Assembly (NCBI GenBank): GCA_902462295.1
Contig: CABQAZ010000004.1
Span: forward strand, 27,550-91,549
Reading direction: 5' to 3'
Source: an uncultured Clostridium sp.
Lineage (GTDB): Bacteria; Bacillota; Clostridia; TANB77; CAG-508
DNA length: 64,000 nucleotides
Shown: positions 54,198-63,990 of the stretch, one piece after another
Numbering within the stretch: position 1 is the stretch's first letter
Layout: each line of letters starts with the position of its first letter
Made by a program: the position numbers and the translations under genes
The notes under the pieces: model-generated
Seen by the model: the letters and a program-made list of their open reading frames with translations, nothing else
The model's database searches: none
Told to the model about the DNA's origin: nothing

Positions 54198-55088
54198 ATG
54201 ACTTTAAAATATTTAGTAAGAAATTCAAAATATCAAAATATTAATCAAATATTAAAACAAGAATTCCATATATCTGCTAGATTACAGCGTAAACTTATAA
54301 GTCAAAAACATATATCATTAAATAATATTATTATCGATACTCGTTCTTCTGTCTCAGATGGTGATATTATTACTGTTAATCTAGATTTTCAAGAAGAAAG
54401 CGAAAATGTAGTTTCAACAAAAATGGATCTTAATATAATTTATGAAGACGATGCTTTTCTTATATTAGATAAACCTGCTGGAATTGCAGTTCATCCATCT
54501 GTTTTACATTATGAAAATAGTCTTTCTAATGGCGTAAAATTTTATTTTGAAAGTATTGGTTTAAAACGAAAAATCCGTCCTATTAATAGGCTTGATTTAA
54601 ACACTTCTGGTTTAATAATTTTTGCAAAAAATGAATATATTCAAGAATGTTTAATCAAGCAAATGCAAGAAAATTTATTTCTAAAAGAATATATTGCTAT
54701 TGTTCATGGCACTTTTAAGAATAAATCTGGCACAATAAATTTACCTATTGCTCGTAAAGAAAATAGTATTATTGAAAGATGTGTTTGTAATACAGGTAAA
54801 CCATCTGTTACAGATTATTTCGTATTACATGAGTTTGACGCATTTTCTGTTGTAAAATGTATTTTAAAAACAGGTCGAACACATCAAATTCGTGTTCACA
54901 TGGCTTCAATAGGACATCCACTATTAGGAGATACATTATATTGTTCTTCTGATTATAAAACTTCTTCTAAATTAACTAAACAAATTAATAGACAAGCTCT
55001 ACATAGCTATAAAATTTCTTTTATACATCCTATAACAAATAAAAAATTAGAGTTTATTTGTAAATTACCAAATGATATGATTATTTAA
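54198..55088 (+). CDS. RluA-family pseudouridine synthase (RluD-like)
   Basis: 296 residues. N-terminal S4 RNA-binding domain (SARLQRKLISQKHISLNN, 26-43), then the synthase domain with catalytic D133 in NRLDLNTSGLIIFAKN, LDKPAGIAVHP and TGRTHQIRVHMASIGHPLLGD. It converts uridine to pseudouridine in rRNA or tRNA. The exact target cannot be told. SD AAAAGGAG lies before the ATG. Confidence 0.94.
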   Translation: MTLKYLVRNSKYQNINQILKQEFHISARLQRKLISQKHISLNNIIIDTRSSVSDGDIITVNLDFQEESENVVSTKMDLNIIYEDDAFLILDKPAGIAVHPSVLHYENSLSNGVKFYFESIGLKRKIRPINRLDLNTSGLIIFAKNEYIQECLIKQMQENLFLKEYIAIVHGTFKNKSGTINLPIARKENSIIERCVCNTGKPSVTDYFVLHEFDAFSVVKCILKTGRTHQIRVHMASIGHPLLGDTLYCSSDYKTSSKLTKQINRQALHSYKISFIHPITNKKLEFICKLPNDMII

Positions 55089-55123
55089 ATTATCTTTAAT
55101 TAATCATATCATTTGTTTCTTTT

Positions 55124-56317
55124 CTAAAATCCAATAATTTTATTGTATGTATTAATAGCAAAATTGTCTGTCATTCCAGATATGTAATAAATAATTGCTT
55201 TGTAAAAGTTTTTTTCATTTTCAATATCACAAATCACATCATTCTTATTCGATTTTTGTCTATCTAAATTCCAATAATTTTCCAACCATTTTTGAAAATC
55301 ACTAACTACTTCTGGATAGATTTTTTTCATTTTTTCAATATTGTTTAATGTATTTTTACCATCATAAATCTTTTTCAAAGTAAAATAAATCTCATTTAAT
55401 ACTATTTTAAAATACCTTGTTGATGGTTTTATTCTATCAGAAAAGTATATATGTTTATAATTAAATGCTTTTATTTCTTTTAATAAATTAAATGTATTAT
55501 CTGAAAAACATAATCCTTTTTCTATAGAAGAATTCATACATAAATCTTTTACTAAATGATTTATTATTACTGTATTATTTATAACTTCTTTTGATTGTAA
55601 TATTTTATATAATTCTTCTAATTTCTCATCTAAAATTCCAAGTATTATGGCATCTTCTATGTCTCTACCTAGATATGATATTTTATCTGATATCTTTACT
55701 ACACAGCCCTCCCACGTATATGGAGCATATTGATTTGGTTCCTTATATTCATTTAAATCAATATATTCTTTTCTTGGTTTCAGACCATTTTCGTCTATTT
55801 CTCCACAATGTGATATTATTCCATCTCTTACAGCATATGTTAAATTCAAGTTTTGCTTATCTTTATTTGTATCTTCAAGCAATTCTATTTTATCTACATA
55901 TTCCAATCCATTTCTTTCATGCCAAAATGCTTCTCCAAGGTCTCTTTTTGATATTTCTGACAATATTCTTTCTCCCTCATGTCCAAATGGACTATGTCCT
56001 AAATCATGAGCTGTTGCAATCGCTTTTGTAAGTTCTGTATTTAATCCTAAATATTTTGCTAATGTATAACTTACTGATTCTACATGCATTACATGTTCAA
56101 TTCTTGTACATATATGGTCATTTTCTGGTGAAAAAAACACTTGTGTTTTGTGCTTCAATCTTCTATATGCATTACAATGTAATACTCTTGTATAATCTCT
56201 TTCAAACTCAGAACGTACATCTCCATCTCTTTTATAAATATTTTTTTCTCTTTTTATTATTTTTTTCCATTCTGGATTACTTTCATTTGCTGAACATTCC
56301 TTTAATTTATCTTTCAT
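55124..56317 (-). CDS. dgt: Deoxyguanosinetriphosphate triphosphohydrolase-like protein
   Basis: 397 residues, HD superfamily. The HD metal residues are H75 (RIEHVMHV) and H104-D105 in AHDLGHSPFGHEGE, with a later ISDKISYLGRDIEDA. It cuts dNTPs (usually dGTP) to the nucleoside plus tripolyphosphate. It is somewhat longer than the short dGTPase-like forms. SD AAAGGAAA lies before the ATG. The gene converges with the RluA-family gene, with 35 bp between their stops. Confidence 0.93.
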   Translation of the reverse strand: MKDKLKECSANESNPEWKKIIKREKNIYKRDGDVRSEFERDYTRVLHCNAYRRLKHKTQVFFSPENDHICTRIEHVMHVESVSYTLAKYLGLNTELTKAIATAHDLGHSPFGHEGERILSEISKRDLGEAFWHERNGLEYVDKIELLEDTNKDKQNLNLTYAVRDGIISHCGEIDENGLKPRKEYIDLNEYKEPNQYAPYTWEGCVVKISDKISYLGRDIEDAIILGILDEKLEELYKILQSKEVINNTVIINHLVKDLCMNSSIEKGLCFSDNTFNLLKEIKAFNYKHIYFSDRIKPSTRYFKIVLNEIYFTLKKIYDGKNTLNNIEKMKKIYPEVVSDFQKWLENYWNLDRQKSNKNDVICDIENEKNFYKAIIYYISGMTDNFAINTYNKIIGF

Positions 56318-56446
56318 ACTAGTTTCCTTTCATTATTCAACTTTTACCATTTTTATTATATCAATAACTTAATTATTTTACAATAATGTTAAATGGTTAT
56401 TTTAAATTATACTTATAAATACAAAACCATTATATTATAATAATGA

Positions 56447-56475
56447 TTTTCAAAATATAATATTTGTGTTATAAT
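56447..56475 (+). promoter_or_regulatory. Promoter of ylmH
   Basis: TATAAT at 56470-56475 is consensus. The -35 (TTTTCA, 56447-56452) is weak, with a 17-nt spacer. Confidence 0.5.
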
Positions 56476-56506
56476 ACAATAAAAAAATTATGAGAGGAAT
56501 TTAATT

Positions 56507-57307
56507 ATGAACAGAGAAATTTTAAATGATTATAAAGATAAAAATTCAAAAATCTTATTAGCACAAATTTTAGATAAAATTGAAATAAGTGAAAAAAAGA
56601 ATAAAATTGAATATACTGATTTCTTAGACTTGGCTCAAATAGAATTAGTACAAAAATTCATAAATAAAATAAAAATTAAAAATTATATAAGTTACGGAGG
56701 TTTTGAACAAGCTGAAAGAAAAATGTTTGTAATATACCCAGAAAAGTTTAATTCATTAGTTGTAGAAAAAAATCTATCAAATATTATAAAAATAGTACGA
56801 ATAGAATTGCCTGAAGACCTTATTGGTAAATATACCCACAGAGATTATTTAGGTGCCATAATAAAATTGGGAGTTAAAAGAGAAAAAATTGGTGATATTA
56901 TTGTTGATACCAACGGAGTTGATATTATAGTTGATAAAGATGTTTCTAAGTTTTTATTAGAAAATTTAGGAGGATTAACTAGATTTTCTAAATCTATAAT
57001 AAAATTAGAAGATATAGCAAATCTCAGAAATGTTCAAATCCAAAAACAAGAACTTGAAATAATTGTTTCTTCATTAAGAATGGATAATGTTATTTCAGAA
57101 CTTGCACGTTGTTCTAGGAACAAAGCACTTGATATTATAAATATGGAAAGGGTTTTTATTAATTTTCAATGTGAGACCAAGAAGACCAAACAGATTAAAC
57201 CAGGTGATATGATTTCAATTAGAGGAAAAGGTAGATTTTTTATCAAAGAATTAATTGGTCAAACCAAAAGTGGTAGAACTATTTTAAAAATTGAAAAGTT
57301 TATATAA
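56507..57307 (+). CDS. ylmH: YlmH-like S4-domain RNA-binding protein
   Basis: 266 residues. The N-terminal YlmH domain has TDFLDLAQIELVQKF, SYGGFEQAERKMFVIYP and THRDYLGAIIKLGVKREKIGDI. The C-terminal S4 domain has ELARCSRNKALDIINMERVFIN and GDMISIRGKGRFFIKEL. In Bacillus YlmH acts in ribosome rescue, and the gene lies in the division cluster. Here it stands alone with its own promoter and terminator. Confidence 0.94.
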   Translation: MNREILNDYKDKNSKILLAQILDKIEISEKKNKIEYTDFLDLAQIELVQKFINKIKIKNYISYGGFEQAERKMFVIYPEKFNSLVVEKNLSNIIKIVRIELPEDLIGKYTHRDYLGAIIKLGVKREKIGDIIVDTNGVDIIVDKDVSKFLLENLGGLTRFSKSIIKLEDIANLRNVQIQKQELEIIVSSLRMDNVISELARCSRNKALDIINMERVFINFQCETKKTKQIKPGDMISIRGKGRFFIKELIGQTKSGRTILKIEKFI

Positions 57308-57312
57308 TCTAT

Positions 57313-57339
57313 AAAAGAGCGAACAAAATCGCTCTTTTA
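57313..57339. terminator. Bidirectional terminator after ylmH
   Basis: AAAAGAGCGA, short loop, TCGCTCTTTT. It serves ylmH and the converging rimI. Confidence 0.9.
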
Positions 57340-57351
57340 CTTTATATCTTA

Positions 57352-57786
57352 TTAAATATCATATTTTGTCATAATATATGCGTCACGTGAATTATTATAA
57401 TATTTTTTTCTAACTCCTAAATTTTTAAATCCAAATTTTTCATATAAATGAATAGCTGGCATATTAGAAGTATCTACTTCAAGTGTAAATGTTTTTACAT
57501 TAAACTCTCCACAAATTTCAATCAGAGATTCAAGTAACTCTCCCCCAATTCCTCTTCCTCTACAAGATTTTTTTACTACAATATTATTAAGAGTTGCTTC
57601 ATCAAGACATATAGAAATTCCAGCAAATCCAACTACCATCTCATTTTCTCTTGCTATAATATATGTTGTATTTTTATTTTCAAGTTCTTGTTTTAACACA
57701 TTATAACTCCAAAAATTATCAAAATCCGAATATAAAGTATTTTTCATTTGTTCTAAATCATTTAATGTCATCTCTGTAATTTCCAT
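57352..57786 (-). CDS. rimI: Ribosomal protein S18-alanine N-acetyltransferase
   Basis: 144-residue GNAT. Acetyl-CoA loop VVKSCRGRGIGGELLESLIE, then TFTLEVDTSNMPAIHLYEKFGFKNLGVRKKYY, the RimI signature. It acetylates N-terminal Ala/Ser of ribosomal proteins. It follows tsaB by 6 nt, the usual tsaB-rimI pair. The tsaE and tsaD genes are not in the window. Confidence 0.95.
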   Translation of the reverse strand: MEITEMTLNDLEQMKNTLYSDFDNFWSYNVLKQELENKNTTYIIARENEMVVGFAGISICLDEATLNNIVVKKSCRGRGIGGELLESLIEICGEFNVKTFTLEVDTSNMPAIHLYEKFGFKNLGVRKKYYNNSRDAYIMTKYDI

Positions 57787-57792
57787 TTTGAA

Positions 57793-58479
57793 TCACTCCT
57801 TTTTAGACTTTTCTTCAAGAGCTCTTTCGGCTTGTGATTTTCTTAAGTATAATGGCATAATAGAAGTATGATTATCTTTCTTAAAATCTTCGTATCCAGC
57901 AATCCCTAATGAAATACTACTTAAGTTATTTTTATCACAAAAAATACAATTTGGTATGTTACTTGCAATTAAGTTCTTGTTTGCTATAACTCCATCTCCT
58001 ACAAAAGTAATGGTAGATGTTTCAGATTTTAATATTGAAATCACTTCATTTATATTTTTAAATTCTAACTCTCCAATTTGAGTATATTCATTATTTTTAT
58101 TTTCAAATAATCCGTAATATACATTTTCATTTTTTGCATCTATTAAAGAACAAATAATCCCTTCTTGTCTAACATTATATGCAAGAGCCTTAAGTGAGCT
58201 AACTCCAATGCATGGAATATTTAAACAGTCTTGAAAAGCAATAACAGTTCCTACTCCAATACGAATTCCAGTAAAAGAACCTGGTCCTTTGTCACAAACT
58301 ATTAAATTAATATCTTTCAAATCTATACCAGTCTCTTTTAATGCCTTATCTATTATAGGCATTATTTTTTCAGAATGATTTCTTGCGTCATCTACAATTA
58401 TCTCTTTTATACATTCTCTGTTTTCTAATATTGCAACTGTACATAAATTACTTGCTGTGTCTATGCTTAAAATTTTCAT
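57793..58479 (-). CDS. tsaB: tRNA threonylcarbamoyladenosine biosynthesis protein TsaB
   Basis: 228 residues, ASKHA fold. LSIDTASNLCTVAI, HSEKIMPIIDKAL, CDKGPGSFTGIRIGVGTVIAF and LKALAYNVRQEGIICSLIDAKNENVYYGLF are typical. It partners with TsaD in making t6A37 on ANN-decoding tRNAs. Its tail (LRKSQAERALEEKSKK) matches the TsaB C-terminus. SD AAAGGATG lies before the ATG. Confidence 0.95.
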   Translation of the reverse strand: MKILSIDTASNLCTVAILENRECIKEIIVDDARNHSEKIMPIIDKALKETGIDLKDINLIVCDKGPGSFTGIRIGVGTVIAFQDCLNIPCIGVSSLKALAYNVRQEGIICSLIDAKNENVYYGLFENKNNEYTQIGELEFKNINEVISILKSETSTITFVGDGVIANKNLIASNIPNCIFCDKNNLSSISLGIAGYEDFKKDNHTSIMPLYLRKSQAERALEEKSKKE

Positions 58480-58525
58480 ATTTTACATCCTTTATAATAT
58501 ATTTTATTATTATTTTTCAAAAGCT

Positions 58526-59188
58526 TTATCCTATTAATAGTAACATACATACTGTACTTAGTGGAACTGTTATATTATCTGTTCCTTTTACTGATATAGC
58601 TTCTATTGCTGTTATTGCAAATCCAATTAATGCTGATACTAATGGCCAATGTGGCGTTTTCCAAAATATTTGTGAGTGCCAAAAAGCTAAATATCCACCT
58701 ATCAAAAGTGTTGATATAATAAACATTGTAATTGAGCCTGCAACTGATTTTTTTGAATTACTTAACTTGTATTTTTTACTTTTTATTATTCTTCCCAATA
58801 ATCCTGCTAATCCATCTCCATATGCCATTACTAAGTTTGGAATTAATCCTAATGATGGTCTATTATATATTCCAAATGATACTATAACTAATATAAAAAG
58901 TGATATTGCATAATAAACTGTTCCAAGCCCATCTTGTTGTTCTCTTTCCATTACTTTTATTATATCTTTTTTATATGAAATATAATTTATTATTATAAAT
59001 GTTGCTGGAGCAAATGCTGCAAACCATACATTAGTAAAAAAATACATAGCTATAAACCACCAATTACCTAGCATTATGTGTATAAATTTTCTACTTGATT
59101 CTTTTCCTTTTTTTTCGAATATTTTGGCTCCTATTAGTACTAATCCTATATATAAATAAGTTATTAATAACCCAATCAAATTGCTCAT
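58526..59188 (-). CDS. CTP-dependent lipid kinase (dolichol/phytol kinase family)
   Basis: 220 residues with about six or seven TM helices. RKFIHIMLGNWWFIAMYF near 33, GLGTVYYAISLFI, VMAYGDGLAGLLGRIIK and KSVAGSITMFIIS are the family signature (CTP-transferase-like). It phosphorylates a lipid alcohol such as undecaprenol, phytol or diacylglycerol; which one is unknown. It is 47 nt from tsaB and shares its strand. Confidence 0.83.
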   Translation of the reverse strand: MSNLIGLLITYLYIGLVLIGAKIFEKKGKESSRKFIHIMLGNWWFIAMYFFTNVWFAAFAPATFIIINYISYKKDIIKVMEREQQDGLGTVYYAISLFILVIVSFGIYNRPSLGLIPNLVMAYGDGLAGLLGRIIKSKKYKLSNSKKSVAGSITMFIISTLLIGGYLAFWHSQIFWKTPHWPLVSALIGFAITAIEAISVKGTDNITVPLSTVCMLLLIG

Positions 59189-59239
59189 GTTTTTATTCTC
59201 CTATCTTACATTTCTTTTGCTCTATTCTTTCTGTTTTCA

Positions 59240-60388
59240 TTATATATAATTTTTAAGTTCAATAATAGCCTTAGCTGCATTTATATAATCTTTGACAAAG
59301 TTAAGCATATAATTAGAAATTTTTGATGCTGGTCTATCTAAATATAAATCTTTAACTATACAAATTCCTAATCCTTTATCAAATAGTTTATTTATCCTTT
59401 TTCCTAACTGAATTAAATTTGCTTCTTTCATTTTTTGATATGTCTTTTCTGCTTCTATTTGTCTGTCATTTAATTCTTCTATAAATTCTTCAAAAGTATA
59501 TTCTCTATATCTATACATTTTATACATTTGTGCAGCATATTCTAACCCATATATTGTTTGTAAATTAAATGTTTCAAGCATTTTTGCAAATTCTTCTGGT
59601 TTAAAATAATATATATGTCCTTGCAATTTATTAAAGCTTCTCATTGTGTCTAAATATCCTAATTTAATGTTATTTATTATTCTTTCATGGTTAAATTCGA
59701 ACGTTCCTCCTAAGTCCTCTGAAGCAGAAATAACTTTAACATATATATCTTTACTTATTGATTTCTTACTAAATCCAACTCCTGCAATATCTGCTATTAT
59801 TATATTCTTATATCCCTTTTCTATTAACATATTTGACGGAATATTATCATATAATCCACCATCAAAAAATTCTTCTCCATTTATACTTTGTGGCTTAAAT
59901 ATTGGAAAACATGAACTAGCCAATAAATAGTCTTCCATTTGCTCTTTAGGTATATCATTTTTAAATACTTGTAATGGTGTTTTATTTTTTACTGAATATG
60001 TTACAAGTCCAAAATCTATTTCTGAATTATATAATTTATCCATATCAACATATTCTTTTATCATTTCTCTTAATGGTGCGTTATCTATTCCTTTTTGTTT
60101 TGTATAATCTGCTGCTAAATTAAATATATTGGATAAATCAAATATATTTTTATTTGAATCTACTCCTTTTACTTTCATTATATTATCTATTTTTATGTTT
60201 TCATACATTTTTACCATTGTCATAAAATCGTCTTGTAAAAATAATGCTCCATTTAATGCCCCTATTGAAGCTCCAGCAATGGCTTTTACTTTTATTTTCA
60301 TTTCGCATAGTGCTTTCCAAACTCCTACTTGATATGCTCCTTTTGTTCCTCCTCCTGCTAATACTAACCCATATTCTTTTTCTTCCAT
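59240..60388 (-). CDS. Patatin-like phospholipase
   Basis: 382 residues. Oxyanion loop GLVLAGGGTKGAYQVGVW (7-24), nucleophile S41 in GASIGALNG, and catalytic Asp in FFDGGLYDNIPSNML near 172. This is a full Ser-Asp dyad. It likely hydrolyses membrane lipids. The C-terminal 120 residues are helical and family-specific (KMYRYREYTFEEFIEELNDR). It lies 50 nt before the lipid kinase gene. Confidence 0.94.
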   Translation of the reverse strand: MEEKEYGLVLAGGGTKGAYQVGVWKALCEMKIKVKAIAGASIGALNGALFLQDDFMTMVKMYENIKIDNIMKVKGVDSNKNIFDLSNIFNLAADYTKQKGIDNAPLREMIKEYVDMDKLYNSEIDFGLVTYSVKNKTPLQVFKNDIPKEQMEDYLLASSCFPIFKPQSINGEEFFDGGLYDNIPSNMLIEKGYKNIIIADIAGVGFSKKSISKDIYVKVISASEDLGGTFEFNHERIINNIKLGYLDTMRSFNKLQGHIYYFKPEEFAKMLETFNLQTIYGLEYAAQMYKMYRYREYTFEEFIEELNDRQIEAEKTYQKMKEANLIQLGKRINKLFDKGLGICIVKDLYLDRPASKISNYMLNFVKDYINAAKAIIELKNYI

Positions 60389-60513
60389 AATATTAACAAT
60401 TCCTTTCTTTATATTGATGACATTATATATCTATTAAGCTTTTTTTTCAAGAGAATTTGCAACAATTCGACATTTTTAGCATAGAATATTTAAAGTCTTT
60501 TTATGGAGGTTTT

Positions 60514-61002
60514 ATGAAAACAAAATCTTATGATAGAATTTCTGCTCTGTCTTATGCAAAAAAATGGGCTTTATCTAGAAATCCAAGATATTATAATTTT
60601 GATTCTGTTGGTGGTGATTGTACTAGTTTTGTTTCACAATGTATATATGCAGGGTGCAACAAAATGAATTATAATTATATAAATGGATGGTTTTATAATA
60701 ACGGTTATGATAAATCTCCCTCTTGGAGTGGTGTTGAATTTCTTTATAAATTTTTAGTAACAAATAAAAGTTACGGACCTCGTGGTATTGAAGCTTCTCC
60801 TGACAAACTTCAAATTGGAGATATTGCTCAGCTTTCCTTTTCTGGTATAAAATTTGAACATAGTCTATTTATAATTAAAAATGATAATGATTTTAGAAAC
60901 ATTTCTGTTGCAACACATACTTATGATACTTTAGGTAAAAAAATTGGTGAATATGTTTTTAATAAAATAAGATTTGTTCATATTACAGACATAGGAATAT
61001 AA
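60514..61002 (+). CDS. Amidase-domain protein (Amidase_6, NlpC/P60-like)
   Basis: 162 residues from MKTKSYDRISALSYAKKWA (GGAGG 4 nt upstream; the longer in-frame start at 60457 lacks an SD). The catalytic cysteine is in GGDCTSFVSQCIYAGC and the His in FEHSLFIIKND. It has no signal peptide, so it may be cytoplasmic, in the spore, or exported another way. Amidase_6 proteins are common in spore formers, but the substrate is not known. Confidence 0.82.
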   Translation: MKTKSYDRISALSYAKKWALSRNPRYYNFDSVGGDCTSFVSQCIYAGCNKMNYNYINGWFYNNGYDKSPSWSGVEFLYKFLVTNKSYGPRGIEASPDKLQIGDIAQLSFSGIKFEHSLFIIKNDNDFRNISVATHTYDTLGKKIGEYVFNKIRFVHITDIGI

Positions 61003-61025
61003 AAGATGGCAAAAGCCATCTTTTT
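61001..61025. terminator. Bidirectional terminator
   Basis: AAAAGATGGC, 4-nt loop, GCCATCTTTTT, overlapping the amidase stop and lying at the end of the P-ATPase gene. Confidence 0.9.
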
Positions 61026-63822
61026 ATTCATCTTTAGCTGTATTCACTTTAAATAACTTTAATATTTCTACAATTATTATTGGTGCAAATATCAAACCTA
61101 TAGTTTCTAACATATTTCCCATTGGTAAAACAGGTATACTAAATACATGTCTTAATCCTGGTATAATTAATATTATGGCCATTAGAAATGCTGAAGCAAG
61201 AACAGCTAATATTAATATTGGATTACCAAATATTCCAGTTTTAAATATTGAATTTTTATTATCACGTATATTAAATACATGAACAAGTTCTGAAAATGCT
61301 AATACCATAAATGCCATTGTTTGTCCAATTTCTATTCTAATTTCTTCTTTTGATACATATTCACCGCCATCTGCTAAAACCTTATCTAAATCTTCAATTT
61401 CATCAACTGAAATAATTTGATTTTCAAATTCTATCATTGTTGGTAATTTATCATCAGGTGTTGCAAGTCCAATTAAAAATGCAACTAATGTAAGTACTCC
61501 TATCATTATTCCTTGATAAACAATTCTAAATGTTCTTCCTTTTGTAAATATTCCCTCATCTTTTTTTATTGGCTTTCTATCCATTATATCTCTGTTGGCT
61601 GGGTCAAATGCTAGGGCTAATGCAGGGAAAGTATCTGTTACAAGGTTAATCCATAATATATGAATTGGAAGTAGTAATTGTATCATTGCTACATCAGAAA
61701 TTCCAAATTTATTAGCAATTAATGGTGCAAATAATGTTGCTAATAATAATACAACAACTTCTCCTACATTACATGAAATTAAGAATTGTATTACTTTTAT
61801 AATATTATCATAAATACGTCTGCCCTCTTCAACTGCTGATACTATTGTTGCAAAATTGTCATCTGTTAATATTACATCTGAAGCTTCTTTCGCAACTTCA
61901 GTTCCGACCTTTCCCATTGCACATCCAATGTCAGCAGTTTTTAATGCTGGACTATCATTTACTCCATCCCCTGTCATTGCAACTATTTCACCATTAGCTT
62001 GCCATGCTTTTACTATACGTACTTTATGTTCAGGTGATACTCTTGCATATACTGAATATTTTCTTATGTTTTTTGTTAATTCTTCTTCTGACATTTTATC
62101 TAATTCTAATCCAGTTAAAGCTTCTTCTTCTTTTTCTAATATTCCTAGTTTTTTTGCAATAGCAACAGCAGTAACTTTATGATCTCCTGTAATCATTACT
62201 GTCTTTATTCCTGCATGTTTACATTTTTCTACTGCTTTTTTTGCTTCTTCTCTTGGTGGATCTATCATTCCAACCATTCCTATAAATGTTAATTCACTTT
62301 CTATTGTTTCCATTTCTTCTTTTGATGGTATATGATCAATGTCTTTATAAGCAAATGCTAATACTCTTAATGCTTCTTTTGCCATATTTTCATTATTTTC
62401 TCTTATCCAATTTGCATATTCATCTAAATTTGTTTTTATTTCTCCTTTAAATAAATATGAGTTACATCTTTTTAAAAGTTCATCAACACCACCTTTGGTA
62501 TATACTCTATATTTACCATTGTTTTCATTAATTGTTGTCATTAATTTTCTTTCAGAATCAAATGGTACCTCTTGAACTCTTATATTTTCTCTTATTATTG
62601 AATGTTGATAGTCTAAGTTTAATGCCATATCTATTAGTGCTGTTTCTGTAGGATCTCCTGCAATTTCTCCTGTTTCTAATATTCTAGAATCATTACATAA
62701 TATGCAATTATATACCAATTTATCAAAATCATTTGTTGTCTCAACTTTTTCAACATCTGTTGTTACGTCATTACAAAATATTTTCTCAACTGTCATTTTG
62801 TTTTGAGTTAATGTTCCTGTTTTATCTGAACATATTACAGTACTACTTCCTAGTGTTTCAACAGCCGGTAATTTTTTCACAATCGCATTCTTTTTTACCA
62901 TTTTTTGAACACCTATTGCTAATACAATTGTTGATACTGCTACTAATCCTTCTGGTATTACAGCTACTGCTAGTGATACCGCAGTCATAAACATGTTTAT
63001 TACGCCTTTTCCTTGTAATAAACCTATTATAAATATAAATGCACATATTGTAAGTGCAGAAATTCCAAGTGTTTTTCCTAATCCATTTAATCTTTTTTGA
63101 AGTGGGGTTTCTTGTTTTTCAGTTTCATTTAACATTCCTGCAATTTTTCCTACTTCTGTGTTCATTCCTGTTTCAACTACAATAGCTTTTCCTCTACCAT
63201 ATGTAATTAAACTTGATGAAAATAACATGTTTAGCCTATCTCCAACACCAATTTCTGTTTCTTTTATTGCTACTGTTTCTTTTTCTACTGGCACTGATTC
63301 TCCAGTTAAAGAACTTTCTTGTGCTTTTAAATTAACTGCTTCTATTATTCTTAAATCTGCTGATACATAATCTCCTGTTTCTATTATTACAATATCTCCT
63401 GGTACTAATTCTCTTGCAGGAATAACCTGTTCTTTTCCATCTCTTATTACTTTTGCTGCATGTTCACTTAATTTTTTTAGTGCTTCTAATGACTTTTCTG
63501 CTTTGCTTTCTTGTACTACTCCTATCACTGCATTTAACAATACTACTATAAGAATTATTATTGTATCTGTTATTCCTTCACCTTGTGCAATTCCTACTGC
63601 TCCAGATACTATTGCAGCAATTATTAGTACTATTATTGAAAAATCTTTAAATTGAGCAATAATTTTTTTGAATAGTGAGTCTTTCTTTTTTTCTTGTAGT
63701 TCATTTGGTCCATATTTTTCCTTATATTCATTAACTTTTTTGCTGTCTAATCCTTTTTCTAAATTTGTTCCTAATTCTTTTTCAACTTCTTTTACTTCTT
63801 TGTTAAACCACTGCTTTCCCAT
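61024..63822 (-). CDS. Calcium-type P2A P-type ATPase
   Basis: 932 residues. N-terminal cation ATPase segment, TGES actuator (173-176), phosphorylation motif CSDKTGTLTQNK (D333), nucleotide-binding KGGVDELL, hinge MTGDGVNDSPALKTADIGCAMG, and VAVIPEGLVAV in TM4. The PEGL motif and the late NLVTDTFPALALAFDP segment point to PMR1/SERCA-like Ca2+ (or Mn2+) export. Ten TM helices are expected. SD AAAGGAAAG lies before the ATG. It converges with the amidase gene. Confidence 0.94.
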   Translation of the reverse strand: MGKQWFNKEVKEVEKELGTNLEKGLDSKKVNEYKEKYGPNELQEKKKDSLFKKIIAQFKDFSIIVLIIAAIVSGAVGIAQGEGITDTIIILIVVLLNAVIGVVQESKAEKSLEALKKLSEHAAKVIRDGKEQVIPARELVPGDIVIIETGDYVSADLRIIEAVNLKAQESSLTGESVPVEKETVAIKETEIGVGDRLNMLFSSSLITYGRGKAIVVETGMNTEVGKIAGMLNETEKQETPLQKRLNGLGKTLGISALTICAFIFIIGLLQGKGVINMFMTAVSLAVAVIPEGLVAVSTIVLAIGVQKMVKKNAIVKKLPAVETLGSSTVICSDKTGTLTQNKMTVEKIFCNDVTTDVEKVETTNDFDKLVYNCILCNDSRILETGEIAGDPTETALIDMALNLDYQHSIIRENIRVQEVPFDSERKLMTTINENNGKYRVYTKGGVDELLKRCNSYLFKGEIKTNLDEYANWIRENNENMAKEALRVLAFAYKDIDHIPSKEEMETIESELTFIGMVGMIDPPREEAKKAVEKCKHAGIKTVMITGDHKVTAVAIAKKLGILEKEEEALTGLELDKMSEEELTKNIRKYSVYARVSPEHKVRIVKAWQANGEIVAMTGDGVNDSPALKTADIGCAMGKVGTEVAKEASDVILTDDNFATIVSAVEEGRRIYDNIIKVIQFLISCNVGEVVVLLLATLFAPLIANKFGISDVAMIQLLLPIHILWINLVTDTFPALALAFDPANRDIMDRKPIKKDEGIFTKGRTFRIVYQGIMIGVLTLVAFLIGLATPDDKLPTMIEFENQIISVDEIEDLDKVLADGGEYVSKEEIRIEIGQTMAFMVLAFSELVHVFNIRDNKNSIFKTGIFGNPILILAVLASAFLMAIILIIPGLRHVFSIPVLPMGNMLETIGLIFAPIIIVEILKLFKVNTAKDE

Positions 63823-63883
63823 TTACATCTTTCCTTTCTTTGGATTTACATATATTATAACCATTTTATAGTAGGTATATAAA

Positions 63884-63990
63884 CAAATTATAGAACAAAT
63901 AAGAAAAATTGAAAATTTTTCTTTGATTTGTTCTCGCCCGATTTGAGTTTTCGACTAAAAGGAGAAAATCTCAAAGGGCTAGCGATTGTA
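63884..63990. repeat. Nested inverted repeats upstream of the P-ATPase gene
   Basis: AGAACAAAT...ATTTGTTCT (63892-63934) encloses a second AT-rich stem (GAAAAATT/AATTTTTC). Next to it lies a weaker stem pairing TTTGAG with CTCAAA (63952-63976). They may be the terminator of a gene beyond the window or part of another small mobile element. No ORF is seen in 63823-64000. Confidence 0.5.
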
